Part shown: positions 13,368 through 21,761 of the stretch, piece by piece | Layout of the letters: each line of letters starts with the position of its first letter | How positions within the stretch are numbered: position 1 is the first letter of the stretch | Origin: JABIAG01 sp964561995 | GTDB taxonomy: Archaea > Nanobdellota > Nanobdellia > Woesearchaeales > JABIAG01 | NCBI GenBank assembly: GCA_964561995.1 | Contig: CAZLQZ010000015.1 | Coordinates: 1-27,851 of the forward strand | Reading direction: 5' to 3' | DNA: 27,851 nt | Notes under the pieces: generated by a model | Databases searched by the model: none | Told to the model about the DNA's origin: nothing | Seen by the model: the letters and a program-made list of their open reading frames with translations, nothing else | Made by a program: the position numbers and the translations under genes

Positions 13368-13697
13368 ATGAATGGAACAGTAAAATTTTTTAACACAATG
13401 AAAGGATTCGGCTTTATCGCTGGAGAAGACGGAAAAGAGTATTTTGTTCACCAATCTAATTTGGCTGATGGAACATCTTTAAACGAAAACGACGCAGTAA
13501 CATTTGACGTTGAACAAGGAGATAGAGGTCCTAAAGCTGTTAATGTTGCTAAAGGTTCAGCTGCACCTGCAGACGAACAATCAGAAGAAGCACCTGCTGC
13601 AGAAGAAAGTGAAGACTTTGCTGAAGACGAAGCATCAGAAGATGCTGAAGAAGAAGCACCTGCAGAAGAAGATTCTGACGAAGAAAAAGCTGAATAA
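13368..13697 (+). CDS. Cold-shock-domain protein with acidic tail
   Basis: The 109-residue protein has a full cold-shock domain at 1-63, with RNP1 KGFGFIAG and RNP2 EYFVHQS, the RNA/ssDNA-binding signature of CspA-type chaperones. Residues 64-109 form a low-complexity tail of Glu, Asp, Ala and Ser with imperfect APAEE/EDAEE repeats and almost no basic residues. Bacterial CspA lacks such a tail, and cold-shock domains are uncommon in archaea. The tail may tune RNA release or bind basic partners. Codons here are richer in GC than in neighbouring genes, which would suit strong expression. A leader dyad and a strong terminator flank it. Confidence 0.9.
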   Translation: MNGTVKFFNTMKGFGFIAGEDGKEYFVHQSNLADGTSLNENDAVTFDVEQGDRGPKAVNVAKGSAAPADEQSEEAPAAEESEDFAEDEASEDAEEEAPAEEDSDEEKAE

Positions 13698-13727
13698 GCT
13701 TTTTTTTATTTTTTATTTTTTTAATTC
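13684..13727 (+). terminator. Hairpin and T-run terminator of the cold-shock gene
   Basis: AAAAAGCT (13684-13691) pairs with AGCTTTTT (13697-13704) across the stop codon, followed by T-rich runs to about 13727. Archaeal polymerase stops at such T-tracts. Confidence 0.6.
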
Positions 13728-13756
13728 TAATTATTATTCAGTTAATTTACAATAAG

Positions 13757-13764
13757 TTTTATAA
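13757..13764 (+). promoter_or_regulatory. TATA box of the 235-residue orphan
   Basis: TTTTATAA lies 26-33 bases before the ATG at 13790, supporting that start. Confidence 0.55.
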
Positions 13765-13789
13765 TTGTTTATTGTTTTCTTATTTTAAA

Positions 13790-14497
13790 ATGGCAAAACG
13801 AACTTATACTCAAAATAATTTAATGGCGGAAGTTTATGATGATGGACAATTTAGATTTATGGAGACTGTTACACTTGATGGAATTCCAACAATACATACT
13901 TTTTACTTTAATTCTAGAAATTTTGTAGCATATGAAAAAAATCAAGAAAAAACTACATCCTTTTCTTCTTTAGATATATTTTTAGATGATGAGGTTAAAA
14001 ATATTGGTACTTTTGGACCTGATTTATATGAAAGGGGAGTAGCTTTATTGAATGGTGAGGGTATAGATGTTCCTTTGAAGCCAACAGGATATCTAAAATT
14101 AGAATTATTATTACAAGATTTTTTATCAAGAGATGAAATTAGTATTTTTGATGTTAAACCAGAAATGTTAATAGGTTATGTTTCTCCAATTTATTGTGGT
14201 AAAGAAATTAGTTTATTAAAAGTTGAAGAGACTCAACAAGTATTACAGGGTGAAATGGCAGTAATTGTTAAACCTACAGATTATTCAAAAACTTATCTTA
14301 AATTTACAATTAATCCAGATAATGGATTTACATTTGTTTGTGAATATTCTCAGTTTGGAGATGATTCAATTATAGAAATATTAAAAACGTATACTAATTG
14401 TGGAAAACCAAAGGTTGTAGCAATAACAGAAAAGGATTTGAAAATTGTAAAAGAATCTGTTCCTGAATTTGTTGATACTTCTTTAGAAATTCTTTAA
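13790..14497 (+). CDS. Hypothetical protein, 235 residues
   Basis: The protein is soluble, acidic and beta-rich, starting MAKRTYTQNNLMAEVYDDG. The frame extends to a TTG at 13772, but the ATG at 13790 fits the TATA box and needs no ribosome site. There is no signal peptide or membrane segment. Segments such as ALLNGEGIDVPLKPTGYLKL and IYCGKEISLLKVEETQQVL do not match a family I know. It is followed 5 bases later by the convergent methyltransferase gene. The cytoplasmic function is unknown. Confidence 0.6.
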   Translation: MAKRTYTQNNLMAEVYDDGQFRFMETVTLDGIPTIHTFYFNSRNFVAYEKNQEKTTSFSSLDIFLDDEVKNIGTFGPDLYERGVALLNGEGIDVPLKPTGYLKLELLLQDFLSRDEISIFDVKPEMLIGYVSPIYCGKEISLLKVEETQQVLQGEMAVIVKPTDYSKTYLKFTINPDNGFTFVCEYSQFGDDSIIEILKTYTNCGKPKVVAITEKDLKIVKESVPEFVDTSLEIL

Positions 14498-14502
14498 ATA
14501 AT

Positions 14503-15042
14503 TTATTTTTTAATTTCATATAAAAATATGTCTTCAAAACTTATGTGCACTTTATCAATTATTTTATACTTATAATCTAATTTTTTCATTGTTTCAATTA
14601 TTTTTTCAGGTTTAGAAAATGATGTAAATATTAACAATATTTTCCCATTATCAACTAAGTAATCTGCAGCTTCTCGTAAAAATTTAATAATTGTTTCACA
14701 ACCATACTTCCCACCATATAATGCTTTATCCTTAATTCCTTCATCATCAGGCAAATAGGGTGGATTAAAAGTAATTAAATCAAATCTTCCCTCTACTCTA
14801 TTAAATAAATCAGATTGTTGAAATTCTATTTTTCTTTTATCGATATTATCATTACACCATTCGATAATATTTTCATCAACATCAACTGCAAGAACTTTTT
14901 TAGCATATTTAGATGATTCAATTGCTTGTACAGCTGAACCAGTACCCATATCAAGAACAAAACCTTTAGCATAATCTTTAATATGCTTTTTCATTAATTT
15001 TGAATCTTCTCTTGGTTCATAAATGAAATCTGGAATTATCAT
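14503..15042 (-). CDS. Mtq2/HemK-like protein glutamine methyltransferase
   Basis: The 179-residue class I SAM-dependent methyltransferase has the N-terminal YEPREDSKLM typical of the archaeal/eukaryotic Mtq2 (HemK2) group, motif I VLDMGTGSAVQAI, an acidic strand VLAVDVDENII, and the catalytic NPPYLPDDEG (NPPY). These enzymes methylate the GGQ glutamine of release factor aRF1, usually with Trm112 as a partner, which is not in this window. Motif I has Ala-Val where Gly is more usual (GTGSG), a mild change. The ATG overlaps the stop of the winged-helix gene (ATGA), so the two are coupled. Confidence 0.85.
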   Translation of the reverse strand: MIIPDFIYEPREDSKLMKKHIKDYAKGFVLDMGTGSAVQAIESSKYAKKVLAVDVDENIIEWCNDNIDKRKIEFQQSDLFNRVEGRFDLITFNPPYLPDDEGIKDKALYGGKYGCETIIKFLREAADYLVDNGKILLIFTSFSKPEKIIETMKKLDYKYKIIDKVHISFEDIFLYEIKK

Positions 15043-15506
15043 TTATAATAATTAGTTAGTTCAGTATAATACTCTTTAACTCTTTCTTTAATACTTGCAA
15101 GATAATATTTTTCAATTTTATCTGTGAATATTTCTTCTAAAGATGCATTTTCATTAATTCTGTAATTATTAGCAACTTTTTCTACAATAAATAAGTCTCT
15201 TAATCTTAATAATTGTCGTCGTATGTTAGAACTAGCAATTCCTAGCATAGCAAGTTTTCTTTTTTTCCTATTTTTTGTAACTTCATATCTGATTTCTTCA
15301 GAATTTAATAATTTTTTTTTCTTTTGTGAATCAAGTAAAACATGAAGAATGTCCACAATAACATCTCTACTATCACCAGGTTGTAATAATCCAGTTGATA
15401 AACATAATTTTCTTACTAATTCTCTACCTTTTATTCCGTTAGGTTTTTCATACTTTCTTAATGTGATTTCTGCTAATGCTGTATCTTTGCTAATTGTTTT
15501 TGCCAT
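15039..15506 (-). CDS. Winged-helix-like basic protein
   Basis: The 155-residue protein is rich in Lys/Arg. An N-terminal helical part includes GIKGRELVRKLCLSTGLLQ. A middle region has KNRKKRKLAMLGIASSNIRR. A winged-helix-like stretch RRQLLRLRDLFIVEKVANNY (about 94-113) is followed by a helical tail. It is probably a DNA-binding regulator, but no family is recognised. GAGGAAC at 15511-15517 is its ribosome site, and a TATA box (15566-15573) gives a leader of about 36 bases. It is co-transcribed with the Mtq2-like gene and divergent from the MutS-like pair, so it could regulate that pair. Confidence 0.6.
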   Translation of the reverse strand: MAKTISKDTALAEITLRKYEKPNGIKGRELVRKLCLSTGLLQPGDSRDVIVDILHVLLDSQKKKKLLNSEEIRYEVTKNRKKRKLAMLGIASSNIRRQLLRLRDLFIVEKVANNYRINENASLEEIFTDKIEKYYLASIKERVKEYYTELTNYYK

Positions 15507-15565
15507 GATTGTTCCTCATTATTTATTAAAATTCATTTACTTTGATTAAATTATTTAATTATTAC

Positions 15566-15573
15566 TATATAAA
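15566..15573 (-). promoter_or_regulatory. TATA box of the winged-helix/methyltransferase operon
   Basis: Minus-strand TTTATATA lies 60-67 bases before the ATG at 15506. The leader holds the GAGG ribosome site. Confidence 0.5.
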
Positions 15574-15641
15574 CTTTACTAAGGTTAATTATTTATACTC
15601 AGAACGTAGTGATATTGTTTAAACTTTGTGATACAATAATC

Positions 15642-15665
15642 TATTTAAATGAATATCTTATTCAT
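15642..15665 (+). promoter_or_regulatory. TATA box and operator-like dyad of the MutS-like operon
   Basis: TATTTAAAT (15642-15650) is a TATA-like element 21-29 bases before the ATG at 15671. It is followed by the perfect dyad ATGAATA-TCT-TATTCAT (15649-15665), which fills the space between TATA and the transcript start. Proteins bound there would block polymerase, the common mode of archaeal repression. Confidence 0.55.
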
Positions 15666-15670
15666 ATTAT

Positions 15671-17170
15671 ATGTTTGTAATTGCCGATAAAAAAACAGTA
15701 ATTGATCATCCAAATGAATGCGTTCTATATGATACAAATTTGCGAACTATAGACCGAGATAATCCTTCAACTTATTTTTTTGAACATCAACCTGGTAATG
15801 CTATGTTTCGAAGTCCGTTTTTAAGAAATGGGTATAATGCTTGTAAACTTACTACCGACTTAAAGGTTGTTAGAAATAGACAACAATTAGTACAAACATA
15901 TTTAGAAGATTTTAATGGAGATAATGAACTTTATCCTATTTTTAACATGATGCATTTGATTACAAGGTGGAATGATCTTATAAATCGTAGCGCACGAAAT
16001 AATAATTCTTTTGAAATTTTTAATGAAAAAATAATGGGGGTTTTGGATAGATTTCAACATGAAACTCAACAGTTAGCATTAAAAATGGATAAAATGGGAT
16101 ATTCTAAAGCTGCCTCAAAAATAAAAGAAGAGTGGCCGTACAAAAAACATAAAGATATTACAGTTGCTTGTAAACAAGGCAGATTTGATTATTTAATTGT
16201 TGAACCTTTAAGAAATGGATTTAATGCTAAAGGGGTAATGGGTAGTGACGAGTTTGTTTTAGAAAAAAGGCTTATTTCCGATGCTTCTTTATATGGTAAA
16301 ACTAAATGGGACCAATCGGAATTTCCGCGAATGGCATTAAATAATTTTGTGAATTCCATGATTGAACATTATTCTGCTTATGGCGCTTTATATTGTGAAG
16401 CCTTTTATATGTATCAAAGACAAAATCAAGGAAAAAATGTTTGTATGCCTGAAATTAATGAAAATGGAGTGTTTGAAATTCTGGATGCAGAGCCGATAAT
16501 TAAAGTACCAAATCCAAGAACTACAAGTTTATTTTATGATAAAATAAATTCCAGGGTCGTTCTTAATGGACTTCATAGTGGTGGAAAAACATTTCTGCTT
16601 AGAAATATTCCTCAATATTATGTTGCTGCACTTAGAGGATTTCCTTTGCCTGCAAAGTATTCAAATGTTCCCAAGATTAATGATTTTCATTTATGTTTAG
16701 AATCTAAAAAACATTCCCATGGTGGTAGTTTACAATCTGAATTGACTAACAGAAAAGATCTTATTAATAAAATTGGTTTAAATGATTTGGTATTAATTGA
16801 TGAATTTTTGCAACATGCTTCACCAGATGCAGCTGAAGAATTAGAACCTGTTATTTTAGAAGAATTTTATAAAACTGGGGCAACAGTAATTGTTGTAACT
16901 CATAGGGGAGATGCTATTAAAGATGGTGACAAGTGGCATTTTTACAGTCCTGGATTTGAAGAAATTAATGGGGAAGTTAAGCCAACTTATTCTTTTCAAA
17001 GAGGAAGACCTCCTGAAGAAATAATGAAAAAACATGCTGCTCAATTATTACAATCTGTTTTAAAAAATGATGTTAAAGAACAAAAAGATCCTTCTATTAA
17101 GATTAGTCTAGGAATTGATTTTGGATGGATTAACGAAGTAGAAAAAAGAATTTTGGAAGGTCGATATTAA
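15671..17170 (+). CDS. MutS-like ABC ATPase, subunit A of a tandem pair
   Basis: The 499-residue protein has a C-terminal MutS-type ATPase: Walker A GLHSGGKT (300-307), a signature-like HGGSLQSEL (350-357), Walker B LVLIDEF with Asp377/Glu378, H-loop His411 in IVVTHRGD, and a MutS-like end (TYSFQRGRPPEE). Residues about 45-270 resemble the MutS core/clamp region, with RSPFLRNGYNACKLTTDLKV and the RNRQQLVQTYL segment. The mismatch-binding domain I with its Phe-x-Glu, and the connector, are absent: canonical MutS has about 850 residues. It therefore should clamp DNA without reading mismatches, or act on other structures. A second MutS-like gene follows after one base, suggesting a heterodimer. 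The promoter carries a clean dyad. Confidence 0.8.
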   Translation: MFVIADKKTVIDHPNECVLYDTNLRTIDRDNPSTYFFEHQPGNAMFRSPFLRNGYNACKLTTDLKVVRNRQQLVQTYLEDFNGDNELYPIFNMMHLITRWNDLINRSARNNNSFEIFNEKIMGVLDRFQHETQQLALKMDKMGYSKAASKIKEEWPYKKHKDITVACKQGRFDYLIVEPLRNGFNAKGVMGSDEFVLEKRLISDASLYGKTKWDQSEFPRMALNNFVNSMIEHYSAYGALYCEAFYMYQRQNQGKNVCMPEINENGVFEILDAEPIIKVPNPRTTSLFYDKINSRVVLNGLHSGGKTFLLRNIPQYYVAALRGFPLPAKYSNVPKINDFHLCLESKKHSHGGSLQSELTNRKDLINKIGLNDLVLIDEFLQHASPDAAEELEPVILEEFYKTGATVIVVTHRGDAIKDGDKWHFYSPGFEEINGEVKPTYSFQRGRPPEEIMKKHAAQLLQSVLKNDVKEQKDPSIKISLGIDFGWINEVEKRILEGRY

Positions 17171-17171
17171 A

Positions 17172-18626
17172 ATGTATGGGGGGCTAGGATTGACAAAAAT
17201 TGTGCAAGATGCAAATTTAAGAAGTTCGGATTTTGCTGTTGATAGATATGTTGATTTTATAGGAGGTCAAAAAAATACTAAAGATGTTAATTCATTAATG
17301 CTTTTTCCTCAACCTTCTGAAGTAATTGTTGCAAGACAAAGATTAATGAAATATTTTATTGATCATTGTGATGGTAAGTACTCAAATTCAAAAACAATTA
17401 TTAAAAGTATCAAAAAAGCAGAGACAAAACATTCTCAATTATTAACTTTATTTTCAAAAAAAAATACATTGCCGAAAATTGAAGAAGTATCTAGATTTTA
17501 TACTGCATTAGTTTATAATTTAGATAGACTAGAAACTGAACTATCGCATGAGGTTGAGATGTGGAACTGGGCAACTGAAATTAGAAAAATATTAGGTGAT
17601 TATTATGATCATTCAAAGGTTTTTGGAAGAGGTGTTAATTTTTTAGAAAGCAAAGATGGTTTTTATTTGGCAAATATGGTGGATCCAAAGAATGCAATCA
17701 TTTTTAATAATTCTTTTGATAAACCTGAGGATACTCCGCCTTTTTATAATGGACAAGAAGATGTTTTGAAAGCTCAAGAATTTATTAATTTGTCATCTAA
17801 ACTAGTATCAACACTAGCAGCGTTTTATCATCATGCTGAAACTTTTGTTTTATGTAAAGAAAAAAACATGGCTTGTTTTCCTATTTTAAATACCAAAGGA
17901 AAATTTGAAATGACTAATGCATATCCAGTTGCAACAAAAACAGAAACTCCTTGTAACATTGATTTTGATTACACAAGAGAAAAAAGACATTTTATTTTGA
18001 GTGGTGCACACTCTGGTGGAAAGTCTGAATTGTTAAAAAATATTGCATTATACCATTTATTAGCACGTGCTGGAATGTGGTTTCCATCATCAACTGGTTA
18101 TGCCCCTGTAAATTGTGGGGTTGTTACCTCTTTTAAAAAACCAAATGTCCTTAATAAGGGAAGTTTGGAATCGGAAATAACTGAAATTGTTGAAATTGAA
18201 AGAAAATTAAAATGTGATGACATAGCATTAATTGATGAATTTTTAGACACAACAAAACCTGAATTAGCAAGATATTTAGCTGAACCATTATTAATGGGAA
18301 GTAAAGAACTTGATTTTAAAGGGTTTGTTAATAGTCCTGCTGCAGTAATTGTTGTAGATCATAGAGCTCCAAGAATGCCTAATTTAAAGGGATTTGAATT
18401 TTATTATCCTGAATTAAAAGAAGTAAAAGTTGATGAATATGCTCTTGTTAAGGAAGATGGTGGTTATGGTGGATCATATTATGACACTACAGGAAATAAA
18501 ATCACACGATTAGTTCCTACACATAAGTTCTTAAAAGGAAAGCCTAATCCTGAAACAACAAGAAGACATGCACTACAAATGTGGAGTGAAACTAATGAAT
18601 ATAGAAGTCCTTATGTTGATAATTAA
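17172..18626 (+). CDS. MutS-like ABC ATPase, subunit B of a tandem pair
   Basis: The 484-residue paralogue of the preceding protein has Walker A GAHSGGKS (278-285), signature-like NKGSLESE (328-335), Walker B IALIDEF with Asp355/Glu356, H-loop His397 in IVVDHRAP, and a similar end (THKFLKGKPNPETTRRHALQ). The front part has the core motif LFPQPSEVIVARQRLMKYF and long helices around 75-225. No mismatch-binding domain is present. ATPase residues are intact in both proteins, yet overall similarity is low, so the two are old duplicates with distinct jobs. ATG at 17172 has GGAAGGT 10 bases upstream. A TTG at 17190, six bases after GGGGGG, is an alternative start. The end overlaps the convergent ileS by four bases. 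Confidence 0.8.
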   Translation: MYGGLGLTKIVQDANLRSSDFAVDRYVDFIGGQKNTKDVNSLMLFPQPSEVIVARQRLMKYFIDHCDGKYSNSKTIIKSIKKAETKHSQLLTLFSKKNTLPKIEEVSRFYTALVYNLDRLETELSHEVEMWNWATEIRKILGDYYDHSKVFGRGVNFLESKDGFYLANMVDPKNAIIFNNSFDKPEDTPPFYNGQEDVLKAQEFINLSSKLVSTLAAFYHHAETFVLCKEKNMACFPILNTKGKFEMTNAYPVATKTETPCNIDFDYTREKRHFILSGAHSGGKSELLKNIALYHLLARAGMWFPSSTGYAPVNCGVVTSFKKPNVLNKGSLESEITEIVEIERKLKCDDIALIDEFLDTTKPELARYLAEPLLMGSKELDFKGFVNSPAAVIVVDHRAPRMPNLKGFEFYYPELKEVKVDEYALVKEDGGYGGSYYDTTGNKITRLVPTHKFLKGKPNPETTRRHALQMWSETNEYRSPYVDN

Positions 18627-21600
18627 ATTATATTAAAGAAAATAATAAATTTCTTATCTTTAACTTCTAAAATTCCAACTTCTTCCATTTCAGAATTCTC
18701 TGTAGAAATTGTTATTGATTTTGCACCGCATTTATCAGCAATATGTTCAGAATACAAATCAATTTCATCAAATTCTGTTTTAATATGAAGTTTAATTACA
18801 TCTCTTTTCTCAAGACCTTGATCTTTTCTTAGTGATTGAACTTTTCTCATTACTTCTCTTGCAAAGCCTTCAACTTCTAATTCTTTAGTTTTTTCGGAGT
18901 TTAAGAAAATTGTTCCTTTGCTAAATTCTGCAACTTTGAAATTATCAGGAACTTTCTTTTCGAATATTAATTCATCCATTGTAAGTTCAAAGTTTTCCCA
19001 AACAAATTTTCCAGCTTGTTTAATATGATTATAAACATCGCTTCCGTCCCAATTTGCTATTTCTGCAATTATTTTAGGCAAATCTTGTCCAAATTTCTTT
19101 CCAGCTGTTTTATAATTTATTTTAATATCATAATTTACATCAATTTTTTTATTTAGTTCAATGGATTTAACATTGAGTTGTTTTTTCAAAATTTCTTCCA
19201 TTTCTTCTACAACATTTTTAACAAATTCATCATCTGATGAAATTATTATTTCTTTAACAGGCCATCTTAAAGATATGCTTGCTTTTTCACGAGCTGCAAG
19301 ACCAGATTGTGTTATGCTTTGTAATGCTTCAACATTATTTTCTAAATTTTCATTAATTAATTTTTCATCATATGACGGCCAATCAAACATATGAATACTC
19401 TCTTCTTGAGTTCCAAATATTTCTTTAAGATTTAAATACATTTCTTCACAAATAAATGGAGCAATAGTTGAAAACATTTTTAATATTTTAAACATACATT
19501 CTTTAATTGTTTCATAGATTAGTTTTTTTTCTTCATCACTACCAATTGATGATTTATCTCTTACCATCTGTATGTAAGTTCTTGATAATTCTAAGAATAA
19601 TTCTTCAATTAATCCAATTGTATCGTCAAGTTTATATTTTTCAAATAATGAGCTCACATTTTTAACAGTAGAGTTTAATTTTGAAATAATATAATCTTCT
19701 TCAATACTTTTATCAGCAATATCAACAGCTTCTAATTGTGAATGTAAATCAATTAAATAATTGTGAACATTCCATAAAACATTAAGATTTCTTTGTTTTA
19801 ATTTAACAGTATCCCAACTAAAACTAATATTTTTTCCAGCAGTAGTTTGACACATATAATATCTTAAAACATCAGCACCATATTTATCAACAATTTCGTA
19901 TGGTGAAATAATATTTCCTAATGATTTGGACATTTTCATTCCTTGATAATCCATAATCATTCCGTGAGTGTAAACATTTTTGTATGAACTTTTACCAAAA
20001 GCAATTCCTGAACAAATTTGAAGCATAGTGAACCATAATCTTGTTTGCTCTGTTGCTTCTAATATTAAATCCGCTGGAAATAACTTTTCAAAATAATCAG
20101 TTCTATGTGGATATTCTAAACAGTTCCATGAGGCAGTACCAGAATCTATCCAAACATCTAATACGTCTGGAACTCTTACCATTTCTTTTCCGCATGAACA
20201 TTTTAATTTAACGCTATCGATGTAAGGTCTGTGAAAATCTTCTGGAATTTCATTTGCAGCCTTTTCTCTTAATTCTTTTTCAGAACCAATTACTTCTTTT
20301 TTACCACATTCACATTCCCAAATTGGAACTGGGCAACCCCAGAATCTTTGTCTAGTTATTGCATTATCTTTAAGATTTTCAACCCATAATGAAAAGCTTT
20401 TATTACTTTGTTCTGGAACCCATTTAACATCTTTATTATATTTTAATATATCTTGAACTAAATCTTCAGTTTTCATAAACCATTGTTCTGTTGCTCTAAA
20501 AATAACTTTATTATGGCATCTCCAACAGTGTGGATATTCATGTTCAACTGGTGTTACTGCCAACAAAAATCCTTTTTCTTTAAATAATTCAATGAATTTT
20601 TTATCATCTTTTTTAGCAACCATTCCTGTTAATGGCCCCATTCCTTCATATTCGCCTCTTTCGTTTAATTTGTTAAATGCTTTGATATTATTTTGCATTC
20701 CTACATTATAATCTTCTGGACCGCATCCTGGCGCCATATGAACCAATCCAGTTCCAGACATAGTATCAACATATTCTTTACTCAAAACTACTGTGTGAGT
20801 TTTTTCTGTTATAAATTCATCAAAAGGAATAATATCTTCTAATGGATGAGTGTACTTAACTCCTTCTAACTGAGTTCCCTTAAATTCATCCAGAATTTCA
20901 AATTTCTTATCCATTACGCTATTAATAAATCCAGCAGCTAAAGCTTTTGCAACAAACCAAACTTCGTTATCAACTTTAACTTTAACATAATCAACATCTG
21001 GATTAACCATTACACCCATATTAAAAGGAATTGTCCACGGTGTTGTTGTCCAAATAATTAAATATTCATTTTCTGTATTTTTAATTTTAAATTTTAAGAA
21101 AATAGAATTGTCAGTAACATTTTCATATTCTAATTCATGTTTGGCAAGTGCAGTTTCACAATCTTTACACCAAGTCATTACTTTTTTACCTTTGTATAAT
21201 CTGTCACTTTCAAATGCTTTTTTTATTAAAAACCATTCACCTTCAATAAAAGAATTTTTAATAGGCCAGTATGCATTATCATAATCCATCCAAATACCTA
21301 ATCTAAACATATCTTCATTCATTAGTTTAGCGTTATCTTCTGAGAATTTCTTACATTCTTGAACAAATTTGTCCATTCCAAATTTAATGATGTCTTCTTT
21401 AGTTTTTAATTCGAATTTTTTTTGAACTTTATTTTCAGTTGGAAGTCCGTGCATATCATAACCTGCTCGGTCCCAAACATCTAATCCTTTCATTCTTTTG
21501 TATCTAAGGATAATGTCTTTCATAGAATTGTTCCAAGCATGACCTATGTGTAATCTGCCTGAAGTATATGGCGGGCCTTGTAAAAAATAAAACTTTTCTT

Positions 21601-21700
21601 TTCCTTTATTTTTATCATTAACCTTCTTGTGAGTATCATTTTCTTTCCAAATTTTAATTTGTTTCTCTTCAACTTCCTTAAAATCATACCTTTTAGCCAT
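18623..21700 (-). CDS. ileS: Isoleucyl-tRNA synthetase
   Basis: The 1025-residue class I synthetase charges tRNA-Ile. The HIGH motif is GRLHIGHAWN (about 48-57) and the KMSKS motif is GMKMSKSLGN. Between them lies the CP1 editing domain, with TTTPWTIPFN and SGTGLVHMAPGCGPEDY, which removes misattached valine. Zinc-binding cysteine pairs appear in WCKDCETALAKHE, HCWRCHN and ECECGKK/CSCGKE. The C-terminal anticodon-binding helices and a degenerate tail domain follow. Length and layout are of the archaeal/eukaryotic type. A TATA-like box (21723-21730) gives a leaderless start. Confidence 0.96.
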   Translation of the reverse strand: MAKRYDFKEVEEKQIKIWKENDTHKKVNDKNKGKEKFYFLQGPPYTSGRLHIGHAWNNSMKDIILRYKRMKGLDVWDRAGYDMHGLPTENKVQKKFELKTKEDIIKFGMDKFVQECKKFSEDNAKLMNEDMFRLGIWMDYDNAYWPIKNSFIEGEWFLIKKAFESDRLYKGKKVMTWCKDCETALAKHELEYENVTDNSIFLKFKIKNTENEYLIIWTTTPWTIPFNMGVMVNPDVDYVKVKVDNEVWFVAKALAAGFINSVMDKKFEILDEFKGTQLEGVKYTHPLEDIIPFDEFITEKTHTVVLSKEYVDTMSGTGLVHMAPGCGPEDYNVGMQNNIKAFNKLNERGEYEGMGPLTGMVAKKDDKKFIELFKEKGFLLAVTPVEHEYPHCWRCHNKVIFRATEQWFMKTEDLVQDILKYNKDVKWVPEQSNKSFSLWVENLKDNAITRQRFWGCPVPIWECECGKKEVIGSEKELREKAANEIPEDFHRPYIDSVKLKCSCGKEMVRVPDVLDVWIDSGTASWNCLEYPHRTDYFEKLFPADLILEATEQTRLWFTMLQICSGIAFGKSSYKNVYTHGMIMDYQGMKMSKSLGNIISPYEIVDKYGADVLRYYMCQTTAGKNISFSWDTVKLKQRNLNVLWNVHNYLIDLHSQLEAVDIADKSIEEDYIISKLNSTVKNVSSLFEKYKLDDTIGLIEELFLELSRTYIQMVRDKSSIGSDEEKKLIYETIKECMFKILKMFSTIAPFICEEMYLNLKEIFGTQEESIHMFDWPSYDEKLINENLENNVEALQSITQSGLAAREKASISLRWPVKEIIISSDDEFVKNVVEEMEEILKKQLNVKSIELNKKIDVNYDIKINYKTAGKKFGQDLPKIIAEIANWDGSDVYNHIKQAGKFVWENFELTMDELIFEKKVPDNFKVAEFSKGTIFLNSEKTKELEVEGFAREVMRKVQSLRKDQGLEKRDVIKLHIKTEFDEIDLYSEHIADKCGAKSITISTENSEMEEVGILEVKDKKFIIFFNII

Positions 21701-21722
21701 ATGTCTTTGAAAAATTAAGTCT

Positions 21723-21730
21723 TATTTAAA
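21723..21730 (-). promoter_or_regulatory. TATA box of ileS
   Basis: Minus-strand TTTAAATA lies 23-30 bases before the ATG at 21700. Confidence 0.5.
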
Positions 21731-21761
21731 TGTTTTCTGTTGGCAGTATATAATTTAGTTA

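Noticed and set aside
13504..13755. 83-codon frame overlapping the cold-shock gene
   Set aside because: It is a shifted reading of the Glu/Asp/Ala-rich tail giving Leu/Lys repeats. The cold-shock frame has the domain motifs and signals.
15671..18626. Canonical MutS mismatch-repair genes
   Set aside because: Each protein has about 490 residues, lacks the N-terminal mismatch-binding Phe-x-Glu domain, and no MutL is nearby. Only the core and ATPase parts are supported.
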